Under the pieces are notes generated by a model, which ran no database searches, was not told the DNA's origin, and saw only the letters and a list, made by a program, of their open reading frames with translations. From Methanoculleus sp. (lineage in GTDB: Archaea; Halobacteriota; Methanomicrobia; Methanomicrobiales; Methanoculleaceae): a stretch of 5,320 bases of DNA. Of this stretch, positions 1 to 5,033 are shown piece by piece (the first letter of the stretch is position 1; every line of letters starts with the position of its first letter). The position numbers and the translations under genes were made by a program. The stretch covers positions 1-5,320 of the forward strand of contig JAQVVW010000129.1 of the NCBI GenBank assembly GCA_028698765.1, written 5' to 3'.

Positions 1-524
1 CGCCCTCCGGCGGGGACAGCGTCGCCGGGATCCTCGAGGAGATGGGGCTCGAGTCGGTCGGCGCCCCGGGGACGACGGCCGCTCTCGCTCTCTTGAACGA
101 CCAGGTGAAGAAGGGCGGGATCATGGCGAGTTCCTTCGTCGGCGGACTCTCGGGCGCGTTCATCCCGGTCAGCGAGGACCAGGGGATGATCGATGCGGTG
201 AACCGCGGCGCCCTCACCATCGAGAAACTCGAGGCGATGACCTGCGTATGCTCGGTCGGCCTCGATATGATCGCGATCCCTGGCGACACACCCGCCTCGA
301 CGATAGCGGGCATCATCGCGGACGAGGCCGCGATCGGGATGATCAACAACAAAACGACCGCTGTCAGGCTGATCCCGGTGATAGGAAAGGACGTCGGCGA
401 CACCGTCGAGTTCGGCGGACTGTTAGGCCATGCGCCGGTTCAGAGGGTGAACGGATTTTGCTGCGCCGACTTCATCAACCGCGGCGGACGGATCCCCGCG
501 CCGATTCACAGTTTCAAGAACTGA
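1..524 (+). CDS. PFL-like family protein (UPF0210/DUF711), C-terminal part
   Basis: This is the 3' end of a gene that begins before the window; the frame is open from base 3 and ends at TGA 522-524, giving about 173 visible residues. The sequence matches my memory of the UPF0210/DUF711 family (about 450 residues, annotated as PFL family protein), including a Gly/Ala-rich region, an [17 protein letters not shown] segment and the characteristic ending [17 protein letters not shown]. The family shares a fold with pyruvate formate-lyase-type enzymes, but its reaction is not established, so no substrate is proposed. In many genomes it sits beside a small ACT-domain gene, which would lie upstream of this window if present. 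There are no transmembrane segments, so it should be cytosolic. A RVNGF pentapeptide 23 residues from the end is discussed in the findings. GC content and codon use match the high-GC core of the window. The internal ATG at 42 is not the true start. Confidence 0.88.
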   Translation, partial: PSGGDSVAGILEEMGLESVGAPGTTAALALLNDQVKKGGIMASSFVGGLSGAFIPVSEDQGMIDAVNRGALTIEKLEAMTCVCSVGLDMIAIPGDTPASTIAGIIADEAAIGMINNKTTAVRLIPVIGKDVGDTVEFGGLLGHAPVQRVNGFCCADFINRGGRIPAPIHSFKN

Positions 525-539
525 TGGGCGGAGGCTCAT

Positions 540-571
540 CCTTTTTTTTAACCCGGCGGCCCTCCCGCCGG
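540..571 (+). terminator. T-tract terminator after the PFL-like gene, followed by a hairpin
   Basis: A run of eight T (542-549) lies 18 bases after the stop codon, as in archaeal intrinsic terminators, where a T tract alone is enough. It is followed at once by a perfect 7-bp inverted repeat, CCGGCGG (553-559) and CCGCCGG (565-571), with a 5-base loop. Because the hairpin comes after the T tract, it may stabilise the 3' end or be incidental. Confidence 0.6.
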
Positions 572-615
572 AAGCGATCCACGGCAAACCTTTTCTTCGA
601 AGGTGTCGTGCCGAA

Positions 616-623
616 GGGAGGAG
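616..623 (+). promoter_or_regulatory. Ribosome binding site of the VOC gene
   Basis: GGGAGGAG contains a full GGAGG core ending 9 bases before ATG 631. This decides the start: the nearby ATG at 624 is out of frame and lies against the motif. Confidence 0.8.
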
Positions 624-630
624 ATGCGAT

Positions 631-1023
631 ATGCAGACAATAGATGTAACCGTACAGTACCCCGTCGTCATCACGCCGAATATCCAGGAATGCCGGGATT
701 TTTACGTCGGGCACATCGGTTTCGACGTCGTCTTCGAGGCAGACTGGTACATCCAGTTGAAGCACGCAAACGGCATCGAGCTCGGGTTCGTGCGACCGGA
801 CCTCTCGAACCAGCCCGCGTTTCTCCACGAAGCGTATAACGGGAAGGGCATCATCGTCACCTACGAGGTCGGGGATGCAGAGGAGGAGTACGCGAAGGCA
901 GAGAAGATTGAAGGTTTAGCGATTGTACTCCCGTACACCGAAGAGGAATGGGGCCAGAAGCACTTCATCCTCAAAGACCCGGCCAGCGTATTCGTGGATA
1001 TCGTCGAGCACCTCGCTGAATGA
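631..1023 (+). CDS. VOC/glyoxalase-superfamily protein
   Basis: A complete 130-residue protein with the size and pattern of a single-subunit vicinal-oxygen-chelate protein (glyoxalase, bleomycin resistance, dioxygenase superfamily). The first half shows the usual beta-alpha-beta start (VQYPVVITPNIQECRDFY, residues 8-25, then IGFDVVFEADWYIQL). The second half ends in the typical module QKHFILKDPASVFVDIVE (109-126), with H111 and E126 where metal or substrate residues often lie. Members form paired beta-alpha-beta-beta-beta modules and usually act as cytosolic dimers; function ranges from isomerases to antibiotic-binding proteins, and the substrate here cannot be told. The start is set by a strong Shine-Dalgarno sequence. 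The gene stands alone after a terminator and converges on the minus-strand operon. A possible weak TATA-like AAACCTTTTC (586-595) lies upstream but is too close to the SD to be convincing. Confidence 0.82.
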   Translation: MQTIDVTVQYPVVITPNIQECRDFYVGHIGFDVVFEADWYIQLKHANGIELGFVRPDLSNQPAFLHEAYNGKGIIVTYEVGDAEEEYAKAEKIEGLAIVLPYTEEEWGQKHFILKDPASVFVDIVEHLAE

Positions 1024-1195
1024 ACCTGCCGAAAAGAGGCCGGGCGATCCATCCCGGATCGCCTGCGGGGTCACGCGAGCCGGGGCAGCAGCCCGGATCT
1101 TACCTTTGTCCGGCACTTCGTCGGGATCCAGCCGGGCTATGTCAAAAGAGGCAGAACACGAAATTTCCGATACCCTTTTCCGGGTACAACTCTCT
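1024..1195. other. Convergent intergenic region with a GC-rich hairpin
   Basis: No gene is visible here; the open frames lack ribosome binding sites and recognisable sequence. It contains a perfect 8-bp inverted repeat, GGCGATCC (1043-1050) and GGATCGCC (1056-1063), loop ATCCC, 20 bases after the VOC stop and without a following T run. A second small hairpin, TACCC (1171-1175) and GGGTA (1182-1186), lies near the AT-rich border. The first may protect the 3' end of the VOC mRNA. Composition falls from GC-rich to AT-rich at about 1145-1200. Confidence 0.5.
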
Positions 1196-1213
1196 AAAAA
1201 AGAAATAAATTGC
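1196..1213 (-). terminator. T-tract terminator of the minus-strand AT-rich operon
   Basis: Read on the minus strand, the sequence right after the TAA stop of the 217-codon gene is T-rich and ends in six consecutive T (1201 down to 1196). This is the usual form of an archaeal intrinsic terminator. Confidence 0.6.
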
Positions 1214-1867
1214 TTACTGCGCTCGTACCTTGTAGTGGATATCCAGTATATCGTCGAGCATTGCTACGTTTATGTCCAGTTTATCTGCGGTATCAATGAC
1301 CTCTTCAAGAGAGCAATTTTCATCCATGCAGAATTTCTGAACGGAATCGTTTGATAGGGGCAACGGAAATTCTAGAATGTTTTGGAGCCACGTTGCATAG
1401 ATATACCTTTCAACGCCCTTATCGACGGCGGTTAACTTAATTGACTCATCCAGTTCATCGAGCATGAGTTGCCCGTACTTCCTTAAGAATAACTGCATCC
1501 TTCCATAGTTATTCTTGATTCCTCGTGCCAGTTGGCTCAGGGTCAAAAGAACAGTGTCCACGTTCTGTTTTTCAACCCCATTTTTCTGGAGTATACTCGA
1601 TATAATCTCGACATTTTTGTTTTGAACGCCAACCCGGCCTTCGTCGTTAAGAAGAGCGGCGAGATCGTCCAAACCGATGACCTGCAGATCCGATAACGCT
1701 GAAACAATGGTCCTCGCTTTAATAGTGCTCAGTCCGCTTAATTCGGAAAAAACGCAGAATACCAACTCAGACCAGCGATCCTTCTCATCCTCCCATTTGT
1801 AAGCGTCCGGCAAAAGCGGGCGGTACTCGATGAACATTTTCATTAAGTCGTTCTCAATCTTCTCCAT
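1214..1867 (-). CDS. HhH-GPD-like protein, possibly inactive (tentative)
   Basis: A 217-residue soluble, mostly helical acidic protein. I do not recognise it firmly. The layout resembles the HhH-GPD base-excision glycosylase fold: WSELVFCVFSELSG (32-45) fits the first helix of the fold, and residues 151-179 (GVERYIYATWLQ...FPLPLSNDSVQKF) can be laid without gaps on the endonuclease III segment that runs from the hairpin GVGRKTA to VDTHVFRV. In that alignment the catalytic Lys becomes Tyr155 and the catalytic Asp becomes Asn173 (an Asp follows at 174). No Cys4 iron-sulfur cluster is present at the C-terminus. If the match is right, it is a binding-only or diverged member. The start at 1867 is supported by a GGGAGGG motif just upstream. 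It follows the 63-codon gene by 13 bases, so the two are likely one transcript. Its GC content is clearly lower than that of its neighbours, suggesting transfer. The gene call is strong; the function is weak. Confidence 0.72.
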   Translation of the reverse strand: MEKIENDLMKMFIEYRPLLPDAYKWEDEKDRWSELVFCVFSELSGLSTIKARTIVSALSDLQVIGLDDLAALLNDEGRVGVQNKNVEIISSILQKNGVEKQNVDTVLLTLSQLARGIKNNYGRMQLFLRKYGQLMLDELDESIKLTAVDKGVERYIYATWLQNILEFPLPLSNDSVQKFCMDENCSLEEVIDTADKLDINVAMLDDILDIHYKVRAQ

Positions 1868-1870
1868 ATT

Positions 1871-1877
1871 CCCTCCC
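1871..1877 (-). promoter_or_regulatory. Ribosome binding site of the 217-codon gene
   Basis: GGGAGGG on the minus strand lies 3 bases before ATG 1867-1865 and within the 13-base gap after the upstream stop. This supports translation of the second gene from the shared mRNA and fixes its start; the spacing is on the short side. Confidence 0.7.
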
Positions 1878-1880
1878 AGC

Positions 1881-2072
1881 TCACTTCATCAGCATCTTAC
1901 CCAGGCCCGACCTGACGATGAAGTCGTCTATCTTCCTCCATGAATTCGGTGCAGGACCGTATCTTTTGTAAGCCTTATCTGCAATCGTTGTAGACAGATT
2001 TAATCCACGGTCTGCGATTCTTCCAGCGGCATACCCGCCGGCAAGTGCTTTCCCAGCACTCCCCCAGGCCAT
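1881..2072 (-). CDS. Small basic protein of unknown function (63 aa)
   Basis: A 63-residue open frame that I do not recognise. It has a small-residue-rich N-terminal half (GSAGKALAGGYAAGRIAD, residues 4-21) and a basic C-terminal half (KAYKRYGPAPNSWRKIDDF, then a K-rich end). No clear membrane segment, signal peptide or cysteine pair is seen. Two things suggest it is real. A good archaeal promoter lies 30-45 bases upstream. Its stop is only 13 bases before the next start, with that gene's ribosome binding site in the gap. It has no Shine-Dalgarno sequence of its own, in keeping with the very short leader predicted from the TATA position. A minus-strand open frame from 2343 overlaps it in another frame but there is only run-through of a broken gene. 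A partner role with the downstream protein is possible but unproven. Confidence 0.55.
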   Translation of the reverse strand: MAWGSAGKALAGGYAAGRIADRGLNLSTTIADKAYKRYGPAPNSWRKIDDFIVRSGLGKMLMK

Positions 2073-2102
2073 AACTTATCGGGGCGGAGTGGCACTTCAA
2101 GA

Positions 2103-2118
2103 CAATAAATATTTCGGG
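2103..2118 (-). promoter_or_regulatory. Archaeal BRE/TATA promoter of the AT-rich operon
   Basis: On the minus strand the sequence CGAAATATTTATTG combines a BRE-like CGAAA with a TATA box. Its centre near 2109 predicts transcription starting around 2083, about 10 bases before ATG 2072, so the transcript would be leaderless or nearly so. This is among the clearest promoters in the window. Confidence 0.65.
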
Positions 2119-2139
2119 AGTGAGAATATTCAGTACCTT

Positions 2140-2343
2140 CCCGGGCACGATGACGAGAGGTGCAAAGTGGATCGGTCCCGGGGATGAGTGCCCATACCGT
2201 TTGTATCGCGAAAAAAACGACACGGCCCTGTGATCGGACGACAGCGCCGTGACATGAAACCCCGCTCTCCCCAGACTTCTCACCGCCCCCAGGGTATGCT
2301 TGTACCCGGCGTCGGTGATCAGCACCTTTACCTGTCGTTCCAT
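2140..2343 (-). pseudogene. N-terminal remnant of an ATP-grasp-type gene
   Basis: From ATG 2343 the minus strand encodes a start typical of carbamoyl-phosphate-synthase-like or D-Ala-ligase-like ATP-grasp proteins: KVLITDAGYKHTLGAVRSLG (residues 6-25), then AGFHVTALSS and FFSRYKRYG. This is the Rossmann-like pre-ATP-grasp domain that such proteins of about 350-400 residues carry at the N-terminus. Recognisable sequence stops near residue 50; the ATP-grasp fold and all ATP-binding residues are absent. The frame then runs on without meaning through the neighbouring promoter and small gene. The missing part does not appear elsewhere in the window, so the gene was cut, probably when the AT-rich segment arrived or by a deletion at its edge. 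GAGGGAG ends one base before the ATG, an unusually short spacing, and no TATA box is evident. The left boundary given is approximate. Confidence 0.62.
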
Positions 2344-2613
2344 ACTCCCTCTTCATCTGCGCGTGTCACCGCAACCAGCGATCCTGCCCTGCCGGATCGT
2401 CCTTCTCTCTTCGTCCCACGCGGCAGGATCATCATGTGATGCAACGAGAGGCATACATGATCTCGGTTAAATGTTTTGTCCCGGATGGGAGTTTACCAGA
2501 GAGATCTTCCCGGCGAGGGACTCCGGGGAAGTCCGCCTCCGGCGACATTCCAAATCGACCGTCTCCGATGCCGGTTCGCGAGGGGTTTTAGGGTATGTTA
2601 CACGTCCCGACAG
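2344..2613. other. Gene-free stretch between two gene remnants
   Basis: No credible gene is seen; the overlapping open frames on both strands are unlike any family I know and have no ribosome binding sites. The only structure I find is a 9-bp inverted repeat, GATCCTGCC (2380-2388) and GGCAGGATC (2422-2430), separated by 33 bases and lying upstream of the ATP-grasp remnant. It may be chance in such GC-rich sequence. The stretch is probably decayed or rearranged DNA. Confidence 0.45.
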
Positions 2614-2631
2614 CCGGATGCGCCCGGAGAG

Positions 2632-2682
2632 GCCGTGCTCGATGTGGGTGCCGGAACAGGGAGGCTGGCCGTGCCGGTCGCC
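2632..2682 (+). repeat. Direct repeat A, copy 1 (partner 4291-4341)
   Basis: A 51-base block identical to 4291-4341 except at its first base. It encodes SAM motif I (VLDVGAGTGRLAVPVA). Both copies are in the same orientation and lie on either side of the phosphate permease gene. Confidence 0.9.
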
Positions 2683-2771
2683 GCGGGGCGGACGAACTAC
2701 TCCACGGTTACGATGCGCCGGGAGGATGCCGTCATCGGCAGGGATATCGAACCTCATGACGTCGTCATCGC
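2683..2771 (+). repeat. Direct repeat B, copy 1 (partner 4417-4505)
   Basis: An 89-base block with four mismatches to 4417-4505. It adjoins repeat A directly here, whereas 75 bases separate A and B in the intact gene. Confidence 0.9.
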
Positions 2772-2851
2772 GTCCACGCCCCGATTTGGCGCTCCGCATG
2801 CCCCGGCACCGCCTCAGGTCGCACGATCCCGGGCAGAGCATCCTCGCGGCA

Positions 2852-3883
2852 TCAGGCCAACTGCATCAGGCGCAGCGCCGAGAACGCGAGAAAACCGATC
2901 AGCGCGCTGAGCGGGATCGTGATGAACCACGCCGTAACGATCCGGCGCGCAACCCCCCACTTTACGGCTCTCACCCCTTGAGTGGCACCGACACCCATGA
3001 TGGAGGAGGAGATGATATGCGTCGTGCTCACGGGAATTCCTGCGATCGAAGCCCCGATGATCGTCGCGGCGCCCGCCGTCTCCGCCGAGAACCCATGAAT
3101 CGGCCGGAGCCTCGTAATCCCGTAGCCCATTGTCTTCACGATCCGCCACCCCCCAGAGAGCGTGCCGAGCGCTATAGCCGCGTGCGCGGCGAGGATTACC
3201 CAGATCGGGACCGGTAGATGATTCGGGTCAACACCGGCTCCAAAGTAACCGATGGAGAAGAGAAGCGGCGTGATGATCCCCATGGTCTTCTGCGCATCGT
3301 TGGTCCCGTGACTGAAGCTGTATGCCGCAGCCGATACGAGCTGGAGACGCCTGAAGCGTTGATCGGCTACATGTCGCGGGGTATCCTCGGAGAACCGCAT
3401 CACGCCGGTCATAAACAGCAGGCCCATGAGGAGCCCGATGATGGGCGAGAGGAACATGAAGAGAACAATTGTCCCGATGGTCGAGAACTGAATCGCCGCA
3501 ACCCCGGCCGCAGCCAGGCCGCCGCCCATCAGACCCCCGATCAGCGCATGCGATGAGGAGGTCGGCAGACCAAAGTACCATGTTATGAAATTCCAGGTGA
3601 TCGCCCCGATGAGGCCGGAGAGCACGATATAGGGGATGATCGAAGTCTCGACGTAATCGAGTCGGATGATCTTGCTGATGGTGCTTGCGACTGCGACACC
3701 GAACCCGAAGGCTGCGACGAAGTTGAAGAACGCGGCAAATATCACGGCGTTCTTCGGGGAGAGAACCTTCGTCGAGATGACGGTCGAGATGGCGTTTGCC
3801 GAGTCGTGAAAACCGTTGGTGAAATCAAAGATGAGCGCGATGATGATGATGCCCACAATAAAGAGCACGGTAACGTCGAGCAT
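2852..3883 (-). CDS. pit: Inorganic phosphate transporter, PiT family
   Basis: A complete 343-residue polytopic membrane protein of the PiT family (Pfam PHO4), which takes up inorganic or metal-complexed phosphate by proton or sodium symport. Both halves of the family's internal repeat are visible. The first has DFTNGFHDSANAIST (20-34) and GLPTSSSHALIGG (105-117). The second has SHGTNDAQKTMGI (191-203) and GIPVSTTHIISSSIMGVGA (282-300). About nine to ten hydrophobic segments can be picked out, with a basic loop (HVADQRFRR, 171-179) between the halves. Length is normal for archaeal members. The start is firm: an in-frame TAA lies five codons upstream (3899-3901) and no earlier ATG exists. A weak AAGGAA (3895-3900) may serve as ribosome binding site. 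No DUF47/PhoU-like gene, often paired with pit, is adjacent. It is divergent from the methyltransferase, and a pstS-type gene follows about 1.2 kb away. No clear terminator is seen after the stop. Confidence 0.95.
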   Translation of the reverse strand: MLDVTVLFIVGIIIIALIFDFTNGFHDSANAISTVISTKVLSPKNAVIFAAFFNFVAAFGFGVAVASTISKIIRLDYVETSIIPYIVLSGLIGAITWNFITWYFGLPTSSSHALIGGLMGGGLAAAGVAAIQFSTIGTIVLFMFLSPIIGLLMGLLFMTGVMRFSEDTPRHVADQRFRRLQLVSAAAYSFSHGTNDAQKTMGIITPLLFSIGYFGAGVDPNHLPVPIWVILAAHAAIALGTLSGGWRIVKTMGYGITRLRPIHGFSAETAGAATIIGASIAGIPVSTTHIISSSIMGVGATQGVRAVKWGVARRIVTAWFITIPLSALIGFLAFSALRLMQLA

Positions 3884-4085
3884 GGAAGTATCAGTTCCTT
3901 AACGGTAGTGTGACAGCAGACATAGCCGTTTTCCATGGAGAATATAGGATGCTATAGAGGCACCTGCAAAAAGACAGGAAGGTATAGAAAACCTATAGAG
4001 CCCCGGGGTTTTCGCTCGACCGGGTACCGGAGTTAGTTCCGGGTCGGTCGGACCTGCTGCAAAAACAGAACGGTTATACCACGCC
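3884..4085. promoter_or_regulatory. Divergent pit / methyltransferase control region
   Basis: A 218-base intergenic region that is AT-richer in its middle. On the minus strand CCTATATTC (3941-3949) is the best TATA candidate for pit, predicting a start near 3918 and a leader of about 35 bases. Four TATAG boxes on the plus strand begin at 3943, 3953, 3983 and 3994, spaced 10, 30 and 11 bases; the second and fourth share the octamer CTATAGAG. For the methyltransferase, GGTTATACC (4072-4080) is TATA-like but too close to the SD to give a leader containing it, so its promoter may be one of the upstream boxes. Confidence 0.45.
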
Positions 4086-4093
4086 GGGGAGAG
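4086..4093 (+). promoter_or_regulatory. Ribosome binding site of the methyltransferase gene
   Basis: GGGGAGAG ends 8 bases before ATG 4102. It supports this start, which also gives a methyltransferase of sensible length. Confidence 0.6.
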
Positions 4094-4101
4094 AAACGCC
4101 C

Positions 4102-4941
4102 ATGCACCGGATCATCGACTGGAACGAGCTCTGGAAGGCGGTATACGCAAGTTCTCCCGAACGCGTCGAGAAAGGCCACGATCCAGCCGCTCACTGGAAC
4201 AAACGCGCCGCCGCCTACCGCCGGGCCACCCGTGACGAGAGACGGGCGACCGAGCAGGAACTCGCGATCCTGGATGCGCGGCCGGGCGAGACCGTGCTCG
4301 ATGTGGGTGCCGGAACAGGGAGGCTGGCCGTGCCGGTCGCCCGGACCGCCGCCCACGTCACCGCCCTCGACCCCTCGGAAGGGATGCTCGCCGCCCTCCG
4401 GGAGCAGATGGCGGCCGCGGGGCGGACGAACTACTCCACGGTCACGATGCGCTGGGAGGATGCCGTCATCGGCAGGGATATCGAACCCCATGACATCGTC
4501 ATCGCGGCGTTCTCGCTCGGGTTCTACGACCTCGCCGCCGCCCTCGAGAAACTCGACGCCGCGGCCCGCCGGGCGGTCTACCTCTTCTGGCACGCAGGCG
4601 AGTGGCGCGATCCCGACGAGATGGCGCTCTACCGGGCGGTCTTCGGGGAAGAAGCGACCATGCGGAAGGGCTATCCGGACTACATCTACCCGGTCAACAT
4701 CCTCCACGACGCCGGGATCTACCCGAACGTCCGGATCTACCACGCCGCCTGGGACGCGGTCTACGACTCGGTCGAAGATGCCGCCGGGGCCTGGGCGGCG
4801 ATGCACAACCCCGGGATGGAGGATCTCTCGCCGGTCAGGGACTACTTCGCGAGGACGCTCCGCACGACCGGGTCCGGGAAGTATGTCGAGACGACGGTGC
4901 GGCCAACCGCAGCCGTCTGGTGGGAGAAGGTGGACGGTTAG
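4102..4941 (+). CDS. Class I SAM-dependent methyltransferase
   Basis: A complete 279-residue cytosolic protein. An N-terminal helical lead (residues 1-60, with DPAAHWNKRAAAY at 27-39, a typical pre-core motif) precedes the Rossmann-like core. SAM motif I is VLDVGAGTGRLAVPVA (65-80); the acidic residue that holds the SAM ribose is D90 in VTALDPSEGML; the motif IV-like strand is HDIVIAAFSLGF (130-141). The C-terminal third (from about 165) is Trp- and Tyr-rich and probably shapes the substrate pocket. The family moves a methyl group from SAM to small molecules, cofactors or proteins, and the substrate cannot be read from this sequence. It is transcribed away from pit and ends about 130 bases before the pstS-type gene, which has its own promoter, so it is probably monocistronic. 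Its codons are very GC-rich at third positions, which produces a long meaningless open frame on the opposite strand. A decayed partial copy lies at 2614-2772. Confidence 0.9.
   Translation: MHRIIDWNELWKAVYASSPERVEKGHDPAAHWNKRAAAYRRATRDERRATEQELAILDARPGETVLDVGAGTGRLAVPVARTAAHVTALDPSEGMLAALREQMAAAGRTNYSTVTMRWEDAVIGRDIEPHDIVIAAFSLGFYDLAAALEKLDAAARRAVYLFWHAGEWRDPDEMALYRAVFGEEATMRKGYPDYIYPVNILHDAGIYPNVRIYHAAWDAVYDSVEDAAGAWAAMHNPGMEDLSPVRDYFARTLRTTGSGKYVETTVRPTAAVWWEKVDG
4291..4341 (+). repeat. Direct repeat A, copy 2 (within the intact methyltransferase)
   Basis: Partner of 2632-2682, offset 1659 bases, with one mismatch. It encodes SAM motif I of the functional gene. Confidence 0.9.
4417..4505 (+). 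repeat. Direct repeat B, copy 2 (within the intact methyltransferase)
   Basis: Partner of 2683-2771, offset 1734 bases, with four mismatches. The extra 75 bases of offset relative to repeat A equal the in-frame deletion in the remnant. Confidence 0.9.
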
Positions 4942-4953
4942 GGGCACAACCCC
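4941..4953 (+). terminator. Small hairpin at the methyltransferase stop codon
   Basis: GGGG (4941-4944, including the last base of TAG) can pair with CCCC (4950-4953) across a 5-base loop. No T run follows, so a terminator role is uncertain. Confidence 0.2.
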
Positions 4954-4990
4954 TCCACCGCAGCCGCACGGCAGGCGCCTCCCAAGAAAA

Positions 4991-5006
4991 ACAATACCGC
5001 TATTGT
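4991..5006. promoter_or_regulatory. Inverted repeat upstream of the pstS-type promoter
   Basis: ACAATA (4991-4996) and TATTGT (5001-5006) form a perfect 6-bp dyad with a CCGC spacer, about 35 bases upstream of the TATA box of the pstS-type gene. The geometry suits a dimeric regulator acting from upstream. It could also be a transcript hairpin after the methyltransferase gene. No regulator can be named. Confidence 0.35.
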
Positions 5007-5033
5007 GGTTATGGAGCCCCCTATACCTGACGT

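Larger units (their letters stand above)
2614..2772 (+). pseudogene. Truncated copy of the SAM-dependent methyltransferase gene
   Basis: This segment copies the SAM-binding core of the intact methyltransferase at 4102-4941. Bases 2632-2682 match 4291-4341 with one mismatch, and 2683-2771 match 4417-4505 with four, so about 135 of 140 bases agree. Between the two blocks, 75 bases (25 codons) are missing in frame, removing the segment with the acidic SAM-ribose residue (Asp90 in the full protein). Upstream, the copy begins around PDAPGEAVLDVG; downstream, similarity fades after VVIA. There is no N-terminal or C-terminal part, so it cannot make a working enzyme. Changes include Trp118 to Arg and Ile132 to Val. 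The high identity suggests a recent duplication or recombination. Confidence 0.85.

Noticed and set aside
923..1354. A 143-codon plus-strand open frame across the convergent intergenic region
   Set aside because: It overlaps two supported genes in other frames, has no ribosome binding site and shows no recognisable domain.
1190..2120. AT-rich operon as a toxin-antitoxin pair
   Set aside because: Gene order and sizes allow it, but neither protein shows a known toxin or antitoxin motif, so it is not called as one.
2380..2430. 9-bp inverted repeat as a possible transposon end or attachment site
   Set aside because: No transposase or integrase, no target-site duplication and no matching copy at the other island edge were found; the 33-base spacer makes a tight hairpin unlikely.
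2471..3217. A 248-codon plus-strand open frame covering the scar zone and the 3' half of pit
   Set aside because: It crosses the methyltransferase remnant in the wrong frame and lies antisense to the firmly identified PiT gene. Composition is Arg/Pro-rich shadow sequence.
3941..4000. TATAG cluster as a CRISPR-like or iteron array
   Set aside because: The repeats are only 5-8 bases and the spacing is 10-30 bases, so there is no repeat-spacer structure; no replication gene is nearby. A regulatory reading is more plausible.
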